Under the pieces are notes generated by a model that worked only from the letters and a program-made list of their open reading frames with translations, searched no databases and was not told where the DNA came from. A DNA stretch of 64,000 nt from Syngnathus acus (taxonomy: Eukaryota; Chordata; Actinopteri; Syngnathiformes; Syngnathidae). Location of the stretch: the NCBI RefSeq assembly GCF_901709675.1, contig NC_051094.1, positions 4,987,001-5,051,000 of the forward strand, in the 5' to 3' direction. How positions within the stretch are numbered: the first letter of the stretch is position 1; every line of letters starts with the position of its first letter. Both the position numbers and the translations under genes were made by a program. This document shows, piece after piece, positions 48,401 through 59,400 of the stretch.

Positions 48401-49912
48401 TCTTGTGGTAATCATTCAAAAAAAATCTATGTGTATCTAATGACAGTCACCAACAGATTTAGAACATGAATAACGTGTATCCATAACGTGTCAGCTGCTA
48501 CAAATACACTCGAGTAACTTATTCACGTGTAATAACCATCTACCTCGCAGGGTGAAAGTGAAATTCGGGGATATTAACTTTGTCACAGAATCGCGATACA
48601 GCACGTCGTCCCAGCCGTGGGCCGACTGCGTTGACTTTGGCCACGTGCTGACGTTTGTCGTGCGAGACCTGAGCGGCTTCAAGAAGTTCCTCCATCGAGG
48701 ATTTTTCATTTATATCGAGCAGGAAAAGGTAAGAAGTACAAAAGTAGCCACTAGGGGGCGGAAAAACTCTTGTACAAGTTAGTAATGTAATAGTTTTAAA
48801 AAAAGCACTCATATTTTAAAGTACATTACAATGATTTTTATTATATGACCGTTTTTAAAATACATCTTTTACATTATATTGACATCCACAGAGCTAGAAA
48901 AAAAGGACAGTGACTTGAACAATTTACTGTAGGAAGTTCAGTAATGAAGTATCTGTTTGTGCAGTGTCAATAATTAAATATCGAATTTAAAAAAAAAAAA
49001 AAAAAACTCTCATCTTACTTTCAGATCCTGTCGTGGCCTGCGGAGGTCTTAGACGATTCCGGACAAGGTGCCACTGACAAGAAAGGGAAAAAAGTGAGTT
49101 TCATCATCTTAGTCGAGCAGGTCCAAAAAGGTACAATCGGGTCATGCTATGGCAAGTAGACGTTATTGTTTATAAAAAAGAAAAAAAGAAAGACTTTGCC
49201 TTTTAACAAACACATTAAAAGTCTTAATGTTGGAATTATGAAACTGATGATTAACAATGAATGAGCTGAATATGAAAATAGTTTGAAAAATGTGGACGTA
49301 GTTGACAAACTTTGTGTGGAACGTTTCACATGTATTGAAATGTGGCACTTGTCGGAACGCTTTTCAGCCCAAGACTACAAAAGACAAGCGAAAGAAATCT
49401 GTGGCGGAGTTGGTGGCGGACCCGCCTGTGACCACGGTGGTGGCATCCTCGCACGTGTCCCTGCGCGGCCTTTTCGGCGGAAATCCAAAAGCGGACATCC
49501 TTTGCAACTTTGGCTCAATGCACAAAGATGCTCCGGTGGAAGAAGCTTCCGTTACGGACGAGGCGAGTTAGCACTTGTTTTTCACTGGATTAAGTTTGCC
49601 ATTCATGTGTTGTTGTTCTTTGAAGAACGTGAGCGTGGACAGCAAATCCAAGGACGATTCCAAGAAGAAAGGAAGCCGTGCTGGATTCAAGAAACCTGGC
49701 AAAGGTGATTCTGACATTAAACCTTTGGTGCCATGTTGCATGACCATATGAAGTTGGCCTCGCTCACCTTCCGCTTCACAGGGATGCGGCGCGAGGAGAG
49801 CGACGCCGACACGCCGAGCCAGCCCGAGACGGTCACGGCGGAGCTGAGCGTGGAGCTGAAAAAGTGGCGCCACACCTCCGAGGTGTCGCCGCTGGTGCCC
49901 GCCAACTCCTGA
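45464..49912 (+). CDS. lrrc43: leucine-rich repeat-containing protein 43
   Basis: Exons: 45464-45550, 46788-47000, 47076-47186, 47434-47573, 47733-47971, 48034-48194, 48263 to about 48407, 48551-48728, 49025-49093, 49368-49562, 49626-49704, 49782-49912. The product is about 585 residues (human 656). LRR signatures are [35 protein letters not shown] and [14 protein letters not shown], capped by LSYLDAAW. The C-terminal part is Lys/Ser-rich and charged. LRRC43's role is poorly defined; its position beside mlxip and an IL31-like gene matches human. Two oddities: the donor of exon 10 is GC (GAG|gcgagt), and the phases of exons 7 and 8 do not fit with the donor at 48408. A MITE occupies intron 1. 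Convergent with clip1. Confidence 0.88.
45567..46330. mobile_element. complete 764-bp hAT-type MITE in lrrc43 intron 1, perfect 8-bp duplication
   Basis: TAGGGGTGTAA starts the element and TTACACCCCTA ends it. The flanking 8-mers GTACTTAC (45559-45566) and GTACTTAC (46331-46338) are identical, diagnostic of hAT-type insertion. Its body is nearly identical to piece A of the composite at 43529, including a shared 66-codon open frame on the minus strand that I regard as incidental. It begins 16 bp inside the intron. Confidence 0.9.
47213..47322. repeat. degenerate short tandem repeat in lrrc43 intron 3
   Basis: Variants of tttgaaaccctaacccta recur about five times with a period near 20 bp. It includes ccctaaccc, similar to telomeric repeats, but the array is too irregular to call telomeric. 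Confidence 0.6.
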
Positions 49913-50474
49913 GGCAAGACGCACTCTGACTTTCATTTTGACACACTTTTATTTGTACAGAAAAGCCAAAGTAGAAAGAAGACGCAAGGAAGTGCTTTCA
50001 AGTATTCTGCCTGCATGCGCCCCACCAAAATGCAATAAAAAAAGTATTTTCAGGCATAGAAAAAAAATGCACTATGGCTCCCAAATTGTCACACCATTGT
50101 ATCCTTCACAAAGAATCATTTGTGGGGATTTATAGTTCTTTATCTCTATATACACACTGCTCACAACAATTTTGGGATATGGTAAAACTTCTGAATGAAT
50201 CAAGATTGCACTCTAACCTCGGCAGCTGACCTTAAATTGCTCTGTTTCTTTCATTTCCGGGCTTCCATTTTCATTTCTGCCACCTCCGGTTCCTCCAAAT
50301 TAAGGATGTCTGTAAAGCTTATAGCCAGTTTTAAGCTGAGGCAAAAATGTCGGCCTATATCCCGAGTTTTTTTTTTGCCACGAGTGTGACAAGCTGTGCA
50401 AACAAGGATGCCACGTTCTAGCCCTCAAGTCGCTTTTTTTGCACGATGGACGGACAACCCGAGGCGGGCCGCGT
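49913..50474. terminator. shared tail-to-tail 3' UTR region of lrrc43 and clip1
   Basis: lrrc43 stops at 49912 and has an AATAAA near 50034. clip1 stops at 50475 on the other strand; a minus-strand AATAAA (tttatt at about 49948) would carry its 3' UTR across the lrrc43 end. No coding exon is seen. Confidence 0.45.
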
Positions 50475-53400
50475 TTAGAAGGTTCGGTCGTCATTGCAGT
50501 CGTGGCTCCAGTGGCCGAAGAGCTCGCAAATGTCGCAGTAGGGCCGCTCGGCGCCCTTGCTGCCATGGTAGGCGGTGTGCGGCGGCGTGTCGGGCGTTTG
50601 CGCCTGCGCCGGGCAGTCCTCCGTGTCATGGCGGTCGAAGCAGTCGCAGATGTCGCAGAATAGTCGAGGAGGGGGCTTCTTCTTTTTCTTCTTCTTGCTG
50701 CTCTCCTTGTCCTCCCTACACAAAGCATTAGGGTACACTTTTAGTTTACAATTTAATACAATAGAACTTTCGCAACACAATGTTTCTTTTCTTACAGTAG
50801 TCACATAATTGATTCCTGCTATTTTGTCAAAACACTATTACAGGATTAATACAAGATGGTCAATTATTCCATTTTTTTTACTGACCCGTCGTCGTCGTCC
50901 AACTCGCTGGCGTTGTTGCCGTTGAGAGCGGCAGCGGCCAGTTTCTCCAACTGGTCCTTGAGGTCCAAATTGTTCTTCCGCAGGTCAACGATGACCGAAT
51001 TCAAGAAGTCAATCTGGCCCCCCCCACCCAAAACATCAACAAGAAATTAATGACTGCTCCAAAGACACGTACTGTATGACTCGGGATGGGCATTTGCAGG
51101 AATTGATCTTAAAGGTGAAAGGTTCCGTTTGATGTACCCACTTAAAAATTCACACCTTGAAATCTACTTATTTGTACGATTGTATAAAAATCAATTGTCT
51201 TACACAAAAAAAATATTGTTTACATAATGGCGACAACATTGCTGTAATTACTGTAATTTCCAAAGAGGAAACAAAAATTGCTTATATTTATTTATGTATT
51301 GGAAATACAATCTTACACATCTAAGAAAAATGTTACAAAAAGGAGGCACAAATATCTACATAATTGTAAAAGTACATCTCAATGATTGAATGCCCATCTC
51401 GAAGCAACTGTTTCTGTCAAGTGAGTGTGAACCCAAACAAAGGCAAATGAGTGATGACCACCCCAACGCACTCGGAATCCCCGTGATGACTTCACATATA
51501 TTTAAAGGGGACATATTATGGACAACCTAAACAATGCCAAAATGGTAAGCAGAGCTGCAGTGCTAACGTTAGCATTAGCTAGCAGCAGATCTTATGTTTG
51601 GTCATGTGCCACACCACGACACTAATTGACAAGTGAAATTTGGCAGTCACTCAGGAACAATTTGGAATTGTGTGGGCAATAAAAAGCATAACAGGTCTCC
51701 TTTAAGTGACACATGCTTGCATGCACGAGTGACGCTGACAACAACAAAAAAACATGAACAAACCGCTGCCTGATGGTTCTGCGGCATTGCAGACAGAGCA
51801 CAGCATTGGGGTGAACGGAGGAGAGGAAGAAAATAGCAGGTTCAAATTAGAATACAATACGCACACACAAAATGGGACAGTATGACATTTTAGAGGTTGG
51901 GCGGACACATCATTAGGCACACCTGCGCAATCTCATGACATCCAACCATCCTCACAAAATAAGCCTTGATGAAGATGATGCTACATTTTCAGGGGGATAA
52001 ATATTGGGGAAAATTTAACTATTTTAATTCGTTTGGTGGTGCGCTGCGGTTGCGCAATCGGACGCGCAAATGAAAAAATGCTTTTTTCTTTTCTTTTTTG
52101 CTTGGAACGGATTATATTTTTTCCATTATTTGTAATGGGCAAACATGATTGGGAATTCGAACGATTCACTTCTCAAACAGCCTTCTGGAACGGATTGTGG
52201 TCGAAAACCATGGCTCCACTGTACTAGATTAAAATGAAACAACTACAAACAAATACGACAAAAAATATTGAACAAAATCAGACAAGATATTTGGATACTA
52301 GAAAATAATTAGGTAAATAGAAATATACAAAATTTCAATGTAAGAAAGAAAATCCACCGTATTGTGCAAGTGTACCTAATGAAGTGTACTGAGGGACTAA
52401 TGCGGTTGAGCCCCTCTAAAAGGTGATACTGAAACAATCAACACTCGACTCATGTTGCAAGCAGCTCAGTTCTGTACGACCGCCCCCCAAGAGACTTTAG
52501 AAAGAAGAAAAACGGCACTAGGGGCAGGGTAAGGAAGCAAGTTGACACTCAACTTCCTCTTAAAGCCTTTCCGAGTTTTCCCTGATGAACGTACCTCGGC
52601 CTGCGTGTCCGTGTCCCTCAGCTGGCTGACAACGACATCACCTGCACGCCCAAGAGTGTAGAGGCACGGTCACGCCACCATCGTTCAGAAAGTGACACAA
52701 ATTCGACCGGCATCAAAAGTGCACCTGATGGGGCGGCAAGCTCTTGCTCCAGCTCTTTCACTCGCTCCTTGAGCTGAGCCTTGTCCTGCTCCAAGGCAGC
52801 GATGGCGGTCTGCAAGGTTTGGGCTGAGGCACTTTGCACACGCGTGGCAGCCAGCTGAAGAACAAGCAATATGAGCGCAAAAATGAACCCATATTGAGAG
52901 AGAGAAAAAAATACTAAAGCCAAAATCAGACAGGGAAAAACGACAACAATGAATGTTTATGGTGGTTTTGCTCGACCTCGCTCTTTAGGGCCTCCATCTG
53001 CTGATCCTTCTCGGAGGCTAAGACACCGTTTTTACGAACGGACCTTTGGAACTCGGCATTCTCCTTCTCCATCTTCTTCTTCAAAGTGCTCTCGCTGTCC
53101 ACACAGGAAAAAAAAAAAAAAAAAAAGAACAGTGCACATTGAGTACAGGAATGATGTCTCATCTTTTTGCTTCAGCACATTTCATTCTCGGGACTGAAGG
53201 CAAGTTTCAAATGTAGCTGAAATTAACAGTAGAGTACCTGAAGGCATAACTTGGCAGGCTTTCAGAAGAATACATTAAACAAAAAAAGGGTTTTAATTCT
53301 TGTGAGATGGTAGAAAGGTAATAAGTGACAAAATGTGTCATTGCCAAACCTTTGCTTCAACTCCTTCAACTGTGCTTGGAGTTTTGAGTGCTCGTCCCTG

Positions 53401-56400
53401 AGCTGGGGGGGGGACAAAAATCATCATGCTCAAGACTCAACTTGATTGTGCAGCATTGACAAGAACACCTTGCTAAATTCACTGTGGTCCTGGTGATTGT
53501 TCTCGACATCCTGAGCCAGCTTGTCCTTCTCGTTTTGGATCGACTGCAGGGAGCGTGACTTAACGGACACCGCTTCTTTGAGCTCCTCGCTAAGGATGAG
53601 CAGAAAACGGCCATGTTGCGCTGTTCAATACCAAAACGTAGGAATTTACGTGGCGGGCGGGCGTGCTCACGTTTCCCGGGAGAGACTCTCCAGCTTTTGG
53701 CTTTTGGCATAAAGTTGCTCTTTGGAGGTGCTCAGCTCTTGCTGGTACTTTGATTGCTCTTGTTTGAGCTCATCCATCTGAAGGGATAATCAACGCAAGA
53801 CAATCAAATATTAGAGCCAGATTACAAAATAGAGAATAGGAGGGGAAAAAATACAGCGGCGTCTTCACTCAAATCAACTCTCGCTATTATAATAACTGAA
53901 AATGTCATGAATTCTTTCAAATTATTTTTTGAATAGAAAAGCGTTTGTGTTCTCTAACAATAACATTTGCTGTGTTTGATCAGTTGATCAATAATATCTT
54001 TTTTTGAATTCCGAATAGGTACCTGCGTTTCCATTTCTCGCTTGGAAGAATGAAGACTCTCCAGCTGAACTTGAGCTTCACACTTATCTTGGAGCAAAGC
54101 GTCTCTCTCCTTGGTCAGCTGCTCAAGGGCCTCGGCGGTCTGGCCGGAAGCCTCGGAAGCCTGCGGCGAGCGGGACCATGATGAAACACTGTTTTAGAAC
54201 GCAGCGCGGGCCACGGCGCAGCAGAGATGACAAAAGCTTGATTCGAGCCTCATTTTGGTCTCGCCGGATCGAGAGCGTGCTCAATTGTAGAACCAATTAA
54301 AATAATACACAGTGAACATGTGTGCAGTACAAATAGATACGACCTGTAGACTCAGAACGGAGGGGAAAGTGGAAATGAATGCGAGTTAGCCGTTTTATTA
54401 GGTACACCTGTCCTGTACCCGACAAGATTAATTCTGACAGCTCTGGTACAAGAAGCTATAAAAATTAGCGGCTGTTTTTTTTTTTTTTTTTTTTGGGCGC
54501 TCAATTAGCAACAATAATAAAAGGACCCGTGATTGCTCTTGTAACGCAAATTTCGCCAAAACACCGCAAAACGGAAGATTGCGTTATAAGCCCACAGGGA
54601 GGAAAGAAGGCTTGCAATGTATGGTGAGGATGTGAAGAATGAAAACCAGGAAGACAGACAAGCAGGCATGCAGGTGCACTGGCGTACTAGAGGAACTAGC
54701 GGAGGAATACCTCAAGCTGCTGAGCAATGGCCTGTTTAAGTTGAGACTGGAGCCGCTCTCCTTCGGCCACAGCCTCTTGGTGGCGTTTCTCCGTGGCGGC
54801 CGTGTCCACTCGGAGGGTCTTCACATCCTCCTGCAAGTCCTCAAGCTGGCCAATTAGCAGTGACTTTTCCACAAGCCACTGGGACACGTTGTGCTCAGAG
54901 CGACTGCGTCCAGCGAGGAGCGCCTCCTTCTCCGTTTCCAGTGCCGCCACCCGTTTGTCGGTCTCGTCCAATTTGGATAAAAGCTCTCGCTTGTCTTCAG
55001 ACAAGCGGCGGGTCACTAGCTCTTGTTCCTTGAGTTTTGCTTTTGCCAGGTCGGTTTCTGCCGTTAAAGACTTCTGCTGCTCGTCTGCGTTCTGAAGTTG
55101 GGCGGACATGTCGTCGTTGTCCCGCCGAACTCGGGACAGGGTGTTCTGCAACTCCTCCGTTTGCCAAGCGGCCCGAGTCCGTTCACTGGATTCCGCCTCG
55201 AGCCGTTCCTCCAGATGCTGCTTGGCCTCGGACAACGACTCCGTCTGTTTTTTTAGCTCCAGGATCTCTTCGAGGAGCTTCTTCTTTTTAGCATCCGATT
55301 CCGCCGTGTGTTTGGAGAGTTTGTCGACTTGCCCTTTCAATTCCAAGGTGGATTGCTCCAGATGCATTTTGAGCTCCCCGCGTCCTCGAGCCAGATCGGC
55401 ATTGGCCTTTTCCAGGAGTTCGATTTGGGAGGAACGTTTCCCCAGTTCGCTCTCGAGCTGGGCCTTTTCTTTTTCCAAAGACGTCAACTGGGCTACGACT
55501 GAATTTGTTTTGCACGTGACTTCCTCCAGCATCCCTTCTAAGCGAGACTTCTCCTGATCGATATCGCCCTGAGTTCTGGAAGAGCTGTCCAATTGATCCT
55601 TTGTGGCTCGGATGTCACTCACAAGCTTCTCCCGCTCTTGCAAGAGGTCCTTAATGTCAGCGGCGGCCTTGGAGTGCTTTGCTTCTATTTCGCCTTTCTC
55701 ACCAGCCAGACGCTCGTAATTTGTCTTCTGCTGCTCGAGCGCCGCGTGGAGGGTCAGTTTCTCCTTCCTCAGAGCATGCAGAGCCTCTGAGCTTTCGGAA
55801 TTCTGCGTGCCAAACGTCTCCCTCTCTCGTTCCAAAGTTGCAGACATCTCGGTCAGCTTTAGGTTGGACAGAGTCAGTTGCTGGGCAGACTCTTTGATCT
55901 TCTCTTTCAGCTCTTCAATATCTTTAAGCAGCTCCTCCTTCTCCTTACAGACTTTCCTCTGTGAGGCGAGCAAGTCCTCCTTCTCCTGCAGGAGATGAAG
56001 CCTTTCGGAATGCGTCACTTGGCTGCTGGTCTTGGACTCCTCCAGCATCTGGACCAGGCTGAGGCGAGACGCCTTCAGGTCTTCGCATTCGCGGACGGAG
56101 CTGTCCAGCTCCTTCTTGGCGAGGTTGAGCTTATTCTGCAGTTCCTCCTTCAACGCCTCGAGGTTCTTTTTGTCCGACGCGACCGCGCTGATTTCGGAGG
56201 ACATGGTGGCCTTCTCTTTGCTTAGCGTTTCTACGAGAGACTGCAGCTGATTGTTTGTCATTGTCAGATCTTCTTTCTCCAAGTTGAGAGACTGCAGCTT
56301 GGCCTGCAACTCTGCGTTCTTGGCGTCCAGACACTTCTTGCCGGTTTTGGCCGCATCCAACTCCGAGAGGAGCTTGTCGTTCTCGCACGCGAGTTTAGAC

Positions 56401-59400
56401 CTGCTCTCGTTGAGGTCCTCCTCGAGCCTGCTGCGCTCTTTGCAGATGTTTTCATAGTCCTCCAGGAGCTGCTTGTTGTGACTTTCAGCCCGCCGCGCAT
56501 CCTGCTTCTGTTTGTGCAGCGTGGCATTCTTCTCCTCGTTTTGTTTCCGGAGATCCTCAAGATCGGACTGCTGTTTGATATTTGTGCTCTTCAGGGTGGT
56601 GTTTTCATCCTGCGCCTCCAGGAGACCTTTTTTGAGAATCTCCAACTGGTCCTTGAGTGACGTTCTTTCTACCTCTGAGCCCTTGTTGCCGTCGAGTAAT
56701 TCATCCCTCTCCTTTGAGAGCTTCTCTACGGTAACCCGGAGGTCCTCGTTCTGTACGGAAAGATCCCGGAGAGCAGAAAGCTTGCTCTGCGCCTCTGAGA
56801 GCTGCGTTTCCAATTTGCACGTGTCAGCGCGAGCTTCCTCGCTATCCTGACACTTGCGCTCCAGAGCTACAGTCTGCTCTTCCAGTTTTGCGGACAAGTG
56901 TTCAACATTATGCTTGGAGGAGTCGAGCTCAGCGGAAAGATGCTGGGGAAAAGCAAGTTGATGGGGGGGGGGGGGGGGGGGCAAAAAAAATGGAGGATAT
57001 ATTCAAAGATGCACATCAAGAAAATGTAAGGTGATCCCCAAAATAAACCAAGCCAATATGTATGAATGCAAACACAAAGGTTAAGCTGCAGAAATTAAAA
57101 ATAAATAAAAACGGCAAAGACACCATAGCACAACACCGAACGCACGTTCAATAGTGATTTGGATTTTGCAGCAAATCCAATGTTACTCGATTAAACGTGA
57201 CATTGAGTCACATTTTGCTCCACTGCGATTAGTTCATGATGGCATTTTTTACATGAAATGACGAGAAGGGTCATAAGTGTTAATGTCCAAGGGGAGGTGA
57301 GGGGCTTCTCACACATGTACACTAGAACAGGAAAGTAATCACAGCTTCACTTTTTCGAGAAACATCGATTGGTGGGAACGGGATGCAGATTAGCTGAATT
57401 TTAAGCTTCGTGGCAAAGACAATGGCATCTTGACTTAGTTTAATTTGTTCTACTGCTGTAGAGGCCTCATTTAAAAAAAAAAAAAAAAAAAAGAAAATCA
57501 AATGTCAAGATTAACAATATCGAGGAAAGAAAATCATGTTATGTGATAGCTGGGTACAAAGAGAGAGCCTACTCATTACCTGAAGCTTTTCCTTGTACGT
57601 CTTCAGCTCAGACACCATCTTTTCCAGCTCCTGGCTCCTGTCCTTGGAGGAGGAGAGCTCCTTCTTCAGATTGTCCAGTTTGTCTCGCAGCCCTTGGACC
57701 TCCTTGCCGTGGACCTCGGAGGCCTGGTTGAGAGCCTTTGCCTGAGAGTCCTTAAGATCCTCGGCCTGGCTTGCACTCTGCTGCACACTCATCTCCTTGG
57801 GTACGAGAAAAGACCCCGAGTGACGACGGATGCAACGCTTTGTCATTTTGTCAAAGGATTGACTTCAGAGATCCGACCATCAACAAATAATTAATAAAAA
57901 AAATATGCTTTCCCCTAATATATCTGCCATATCACTACTAACCAATGTCGCAATCTTCTCCTGGAGACATTTCATTTGAGCTGCATGGTTGTCTCGCGTC
58001 TCACACAGTTCCTGGTCTTTGCGCGACAGATCCTGCTCCCGTTGCTCATTGGAGAGGGCCACCTCGTTCTTCTGTTCCACCAACTGACTCTGCAACTCCT
58101 CGAGCCTCCTGAGAGAGGGAAGGCAGGCAGAGCGGATTAAAAGCAGGGGGAAGAACAAATCTTGCCCTCGGATGTTGAACTTATCTGATTAAATATATTA
58201 CTACAAAAAGATTAGTCACATCTACCTATCGAATTTCTTTCCCCCCTAAGGGTACAGCACTCAGCACCTTTCTTTCTGCCGAAGGTCTTCATTCATTTTG
58301 CTCAGCTGCAACGAACTGTCGCCGGATGCCGTCATCATGTCCGAAATGTCTTTCTCCAGTTTGCTCTTGTCCTCGCCCAGCTGCCGCACCTTCTCGTCCG
58401 CAGCCGCCAGCTTCCTCTCCAGCCCTGAGTTGAGAGAAACGCGGCGGCTCGTGACTTCATACATAAACATAGTTGTTGTTTCGCACGTTTATGCTGCTTA
58501 CCACTAAGCTGACTCCTAAGAGACTCTGATTCTGTGGTAAGAGTTGTGCACTGCTCTTCCTTTTTGCTGAACCTCTCAAGGGTTTCTGGCAAACCAAGAA
58601 TGACATTTGTTTTGTTTTTTTGTTAGGTTGAGGATCTAGTGAAACGGGCACAAGGCGGGGTGCTACGCAACAGGCTGAGGAGAAGACAAAGTGAATAATT
58701 CCTTACCTTGCATAGTTTTTGCAGATTTAGTCTGCTCCTCTGTGCTTATAGCCAACTGTTGCTTCTGTGGGCAAGAAAAAAAAAAAAAAAAGTGTTGGCG
58801 ACCCACCAAATGCATTTCAATGGGCATTGTGGAAAATATAAGTATATTTCTACGATACTGACTGTCATACAATTTGTTAGAACTAATTCAGTGCATGTGT
58901 GGATTTAAAGGAGAAAATTAATCCCCAATATCGTTTTTTTTTCTTTTTTAACAAAAATGTTCCACTGCAGAATAGAGGCAAATTATCAAAGTATGATTGT
59001 GATGACTAAATAGTCAATTTATATGTATAAATAAAACTAAATACACTTACCAGGCCTCCAAGCTGCTGCTCCACAGCTTCTTTTTCACTGGCTAAGCTTT
59101 GCTGGAGTGACAGGATTTCATTCTCTTTGCCTTCCAGCAGTGATCTCAGTTCACCAACTAACTTTTAAGCAAAGAAAATAAAACAAGATTACATTTTTGA
59201 AAACCACACTTGAAGCCAACCAAGTATTAGTTTCAAACTCACATGCTCAGTTTTTGCACAATTTCAGCAATTATCTTCGAAAAGGTAAGCTTTTGTACTT
59301 GCCACCATAGTTAGTACCTCAGTTGCCTGTGGGTTTCCTTGATTTGGAAGATCTTCCAGTGGTGCTTTCTGGTTGCTTTGGCTAAGACACAAACATCGGA

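Noticed and set aside
55108-55557. 149-codon Ser-rich plus-strand frame within the giant clip1 exon
   Set aside because: Reverse complement of Glu/Leu/Lys-rich coiled-coil codons routinely gives Ser/Phe-rich open frames.
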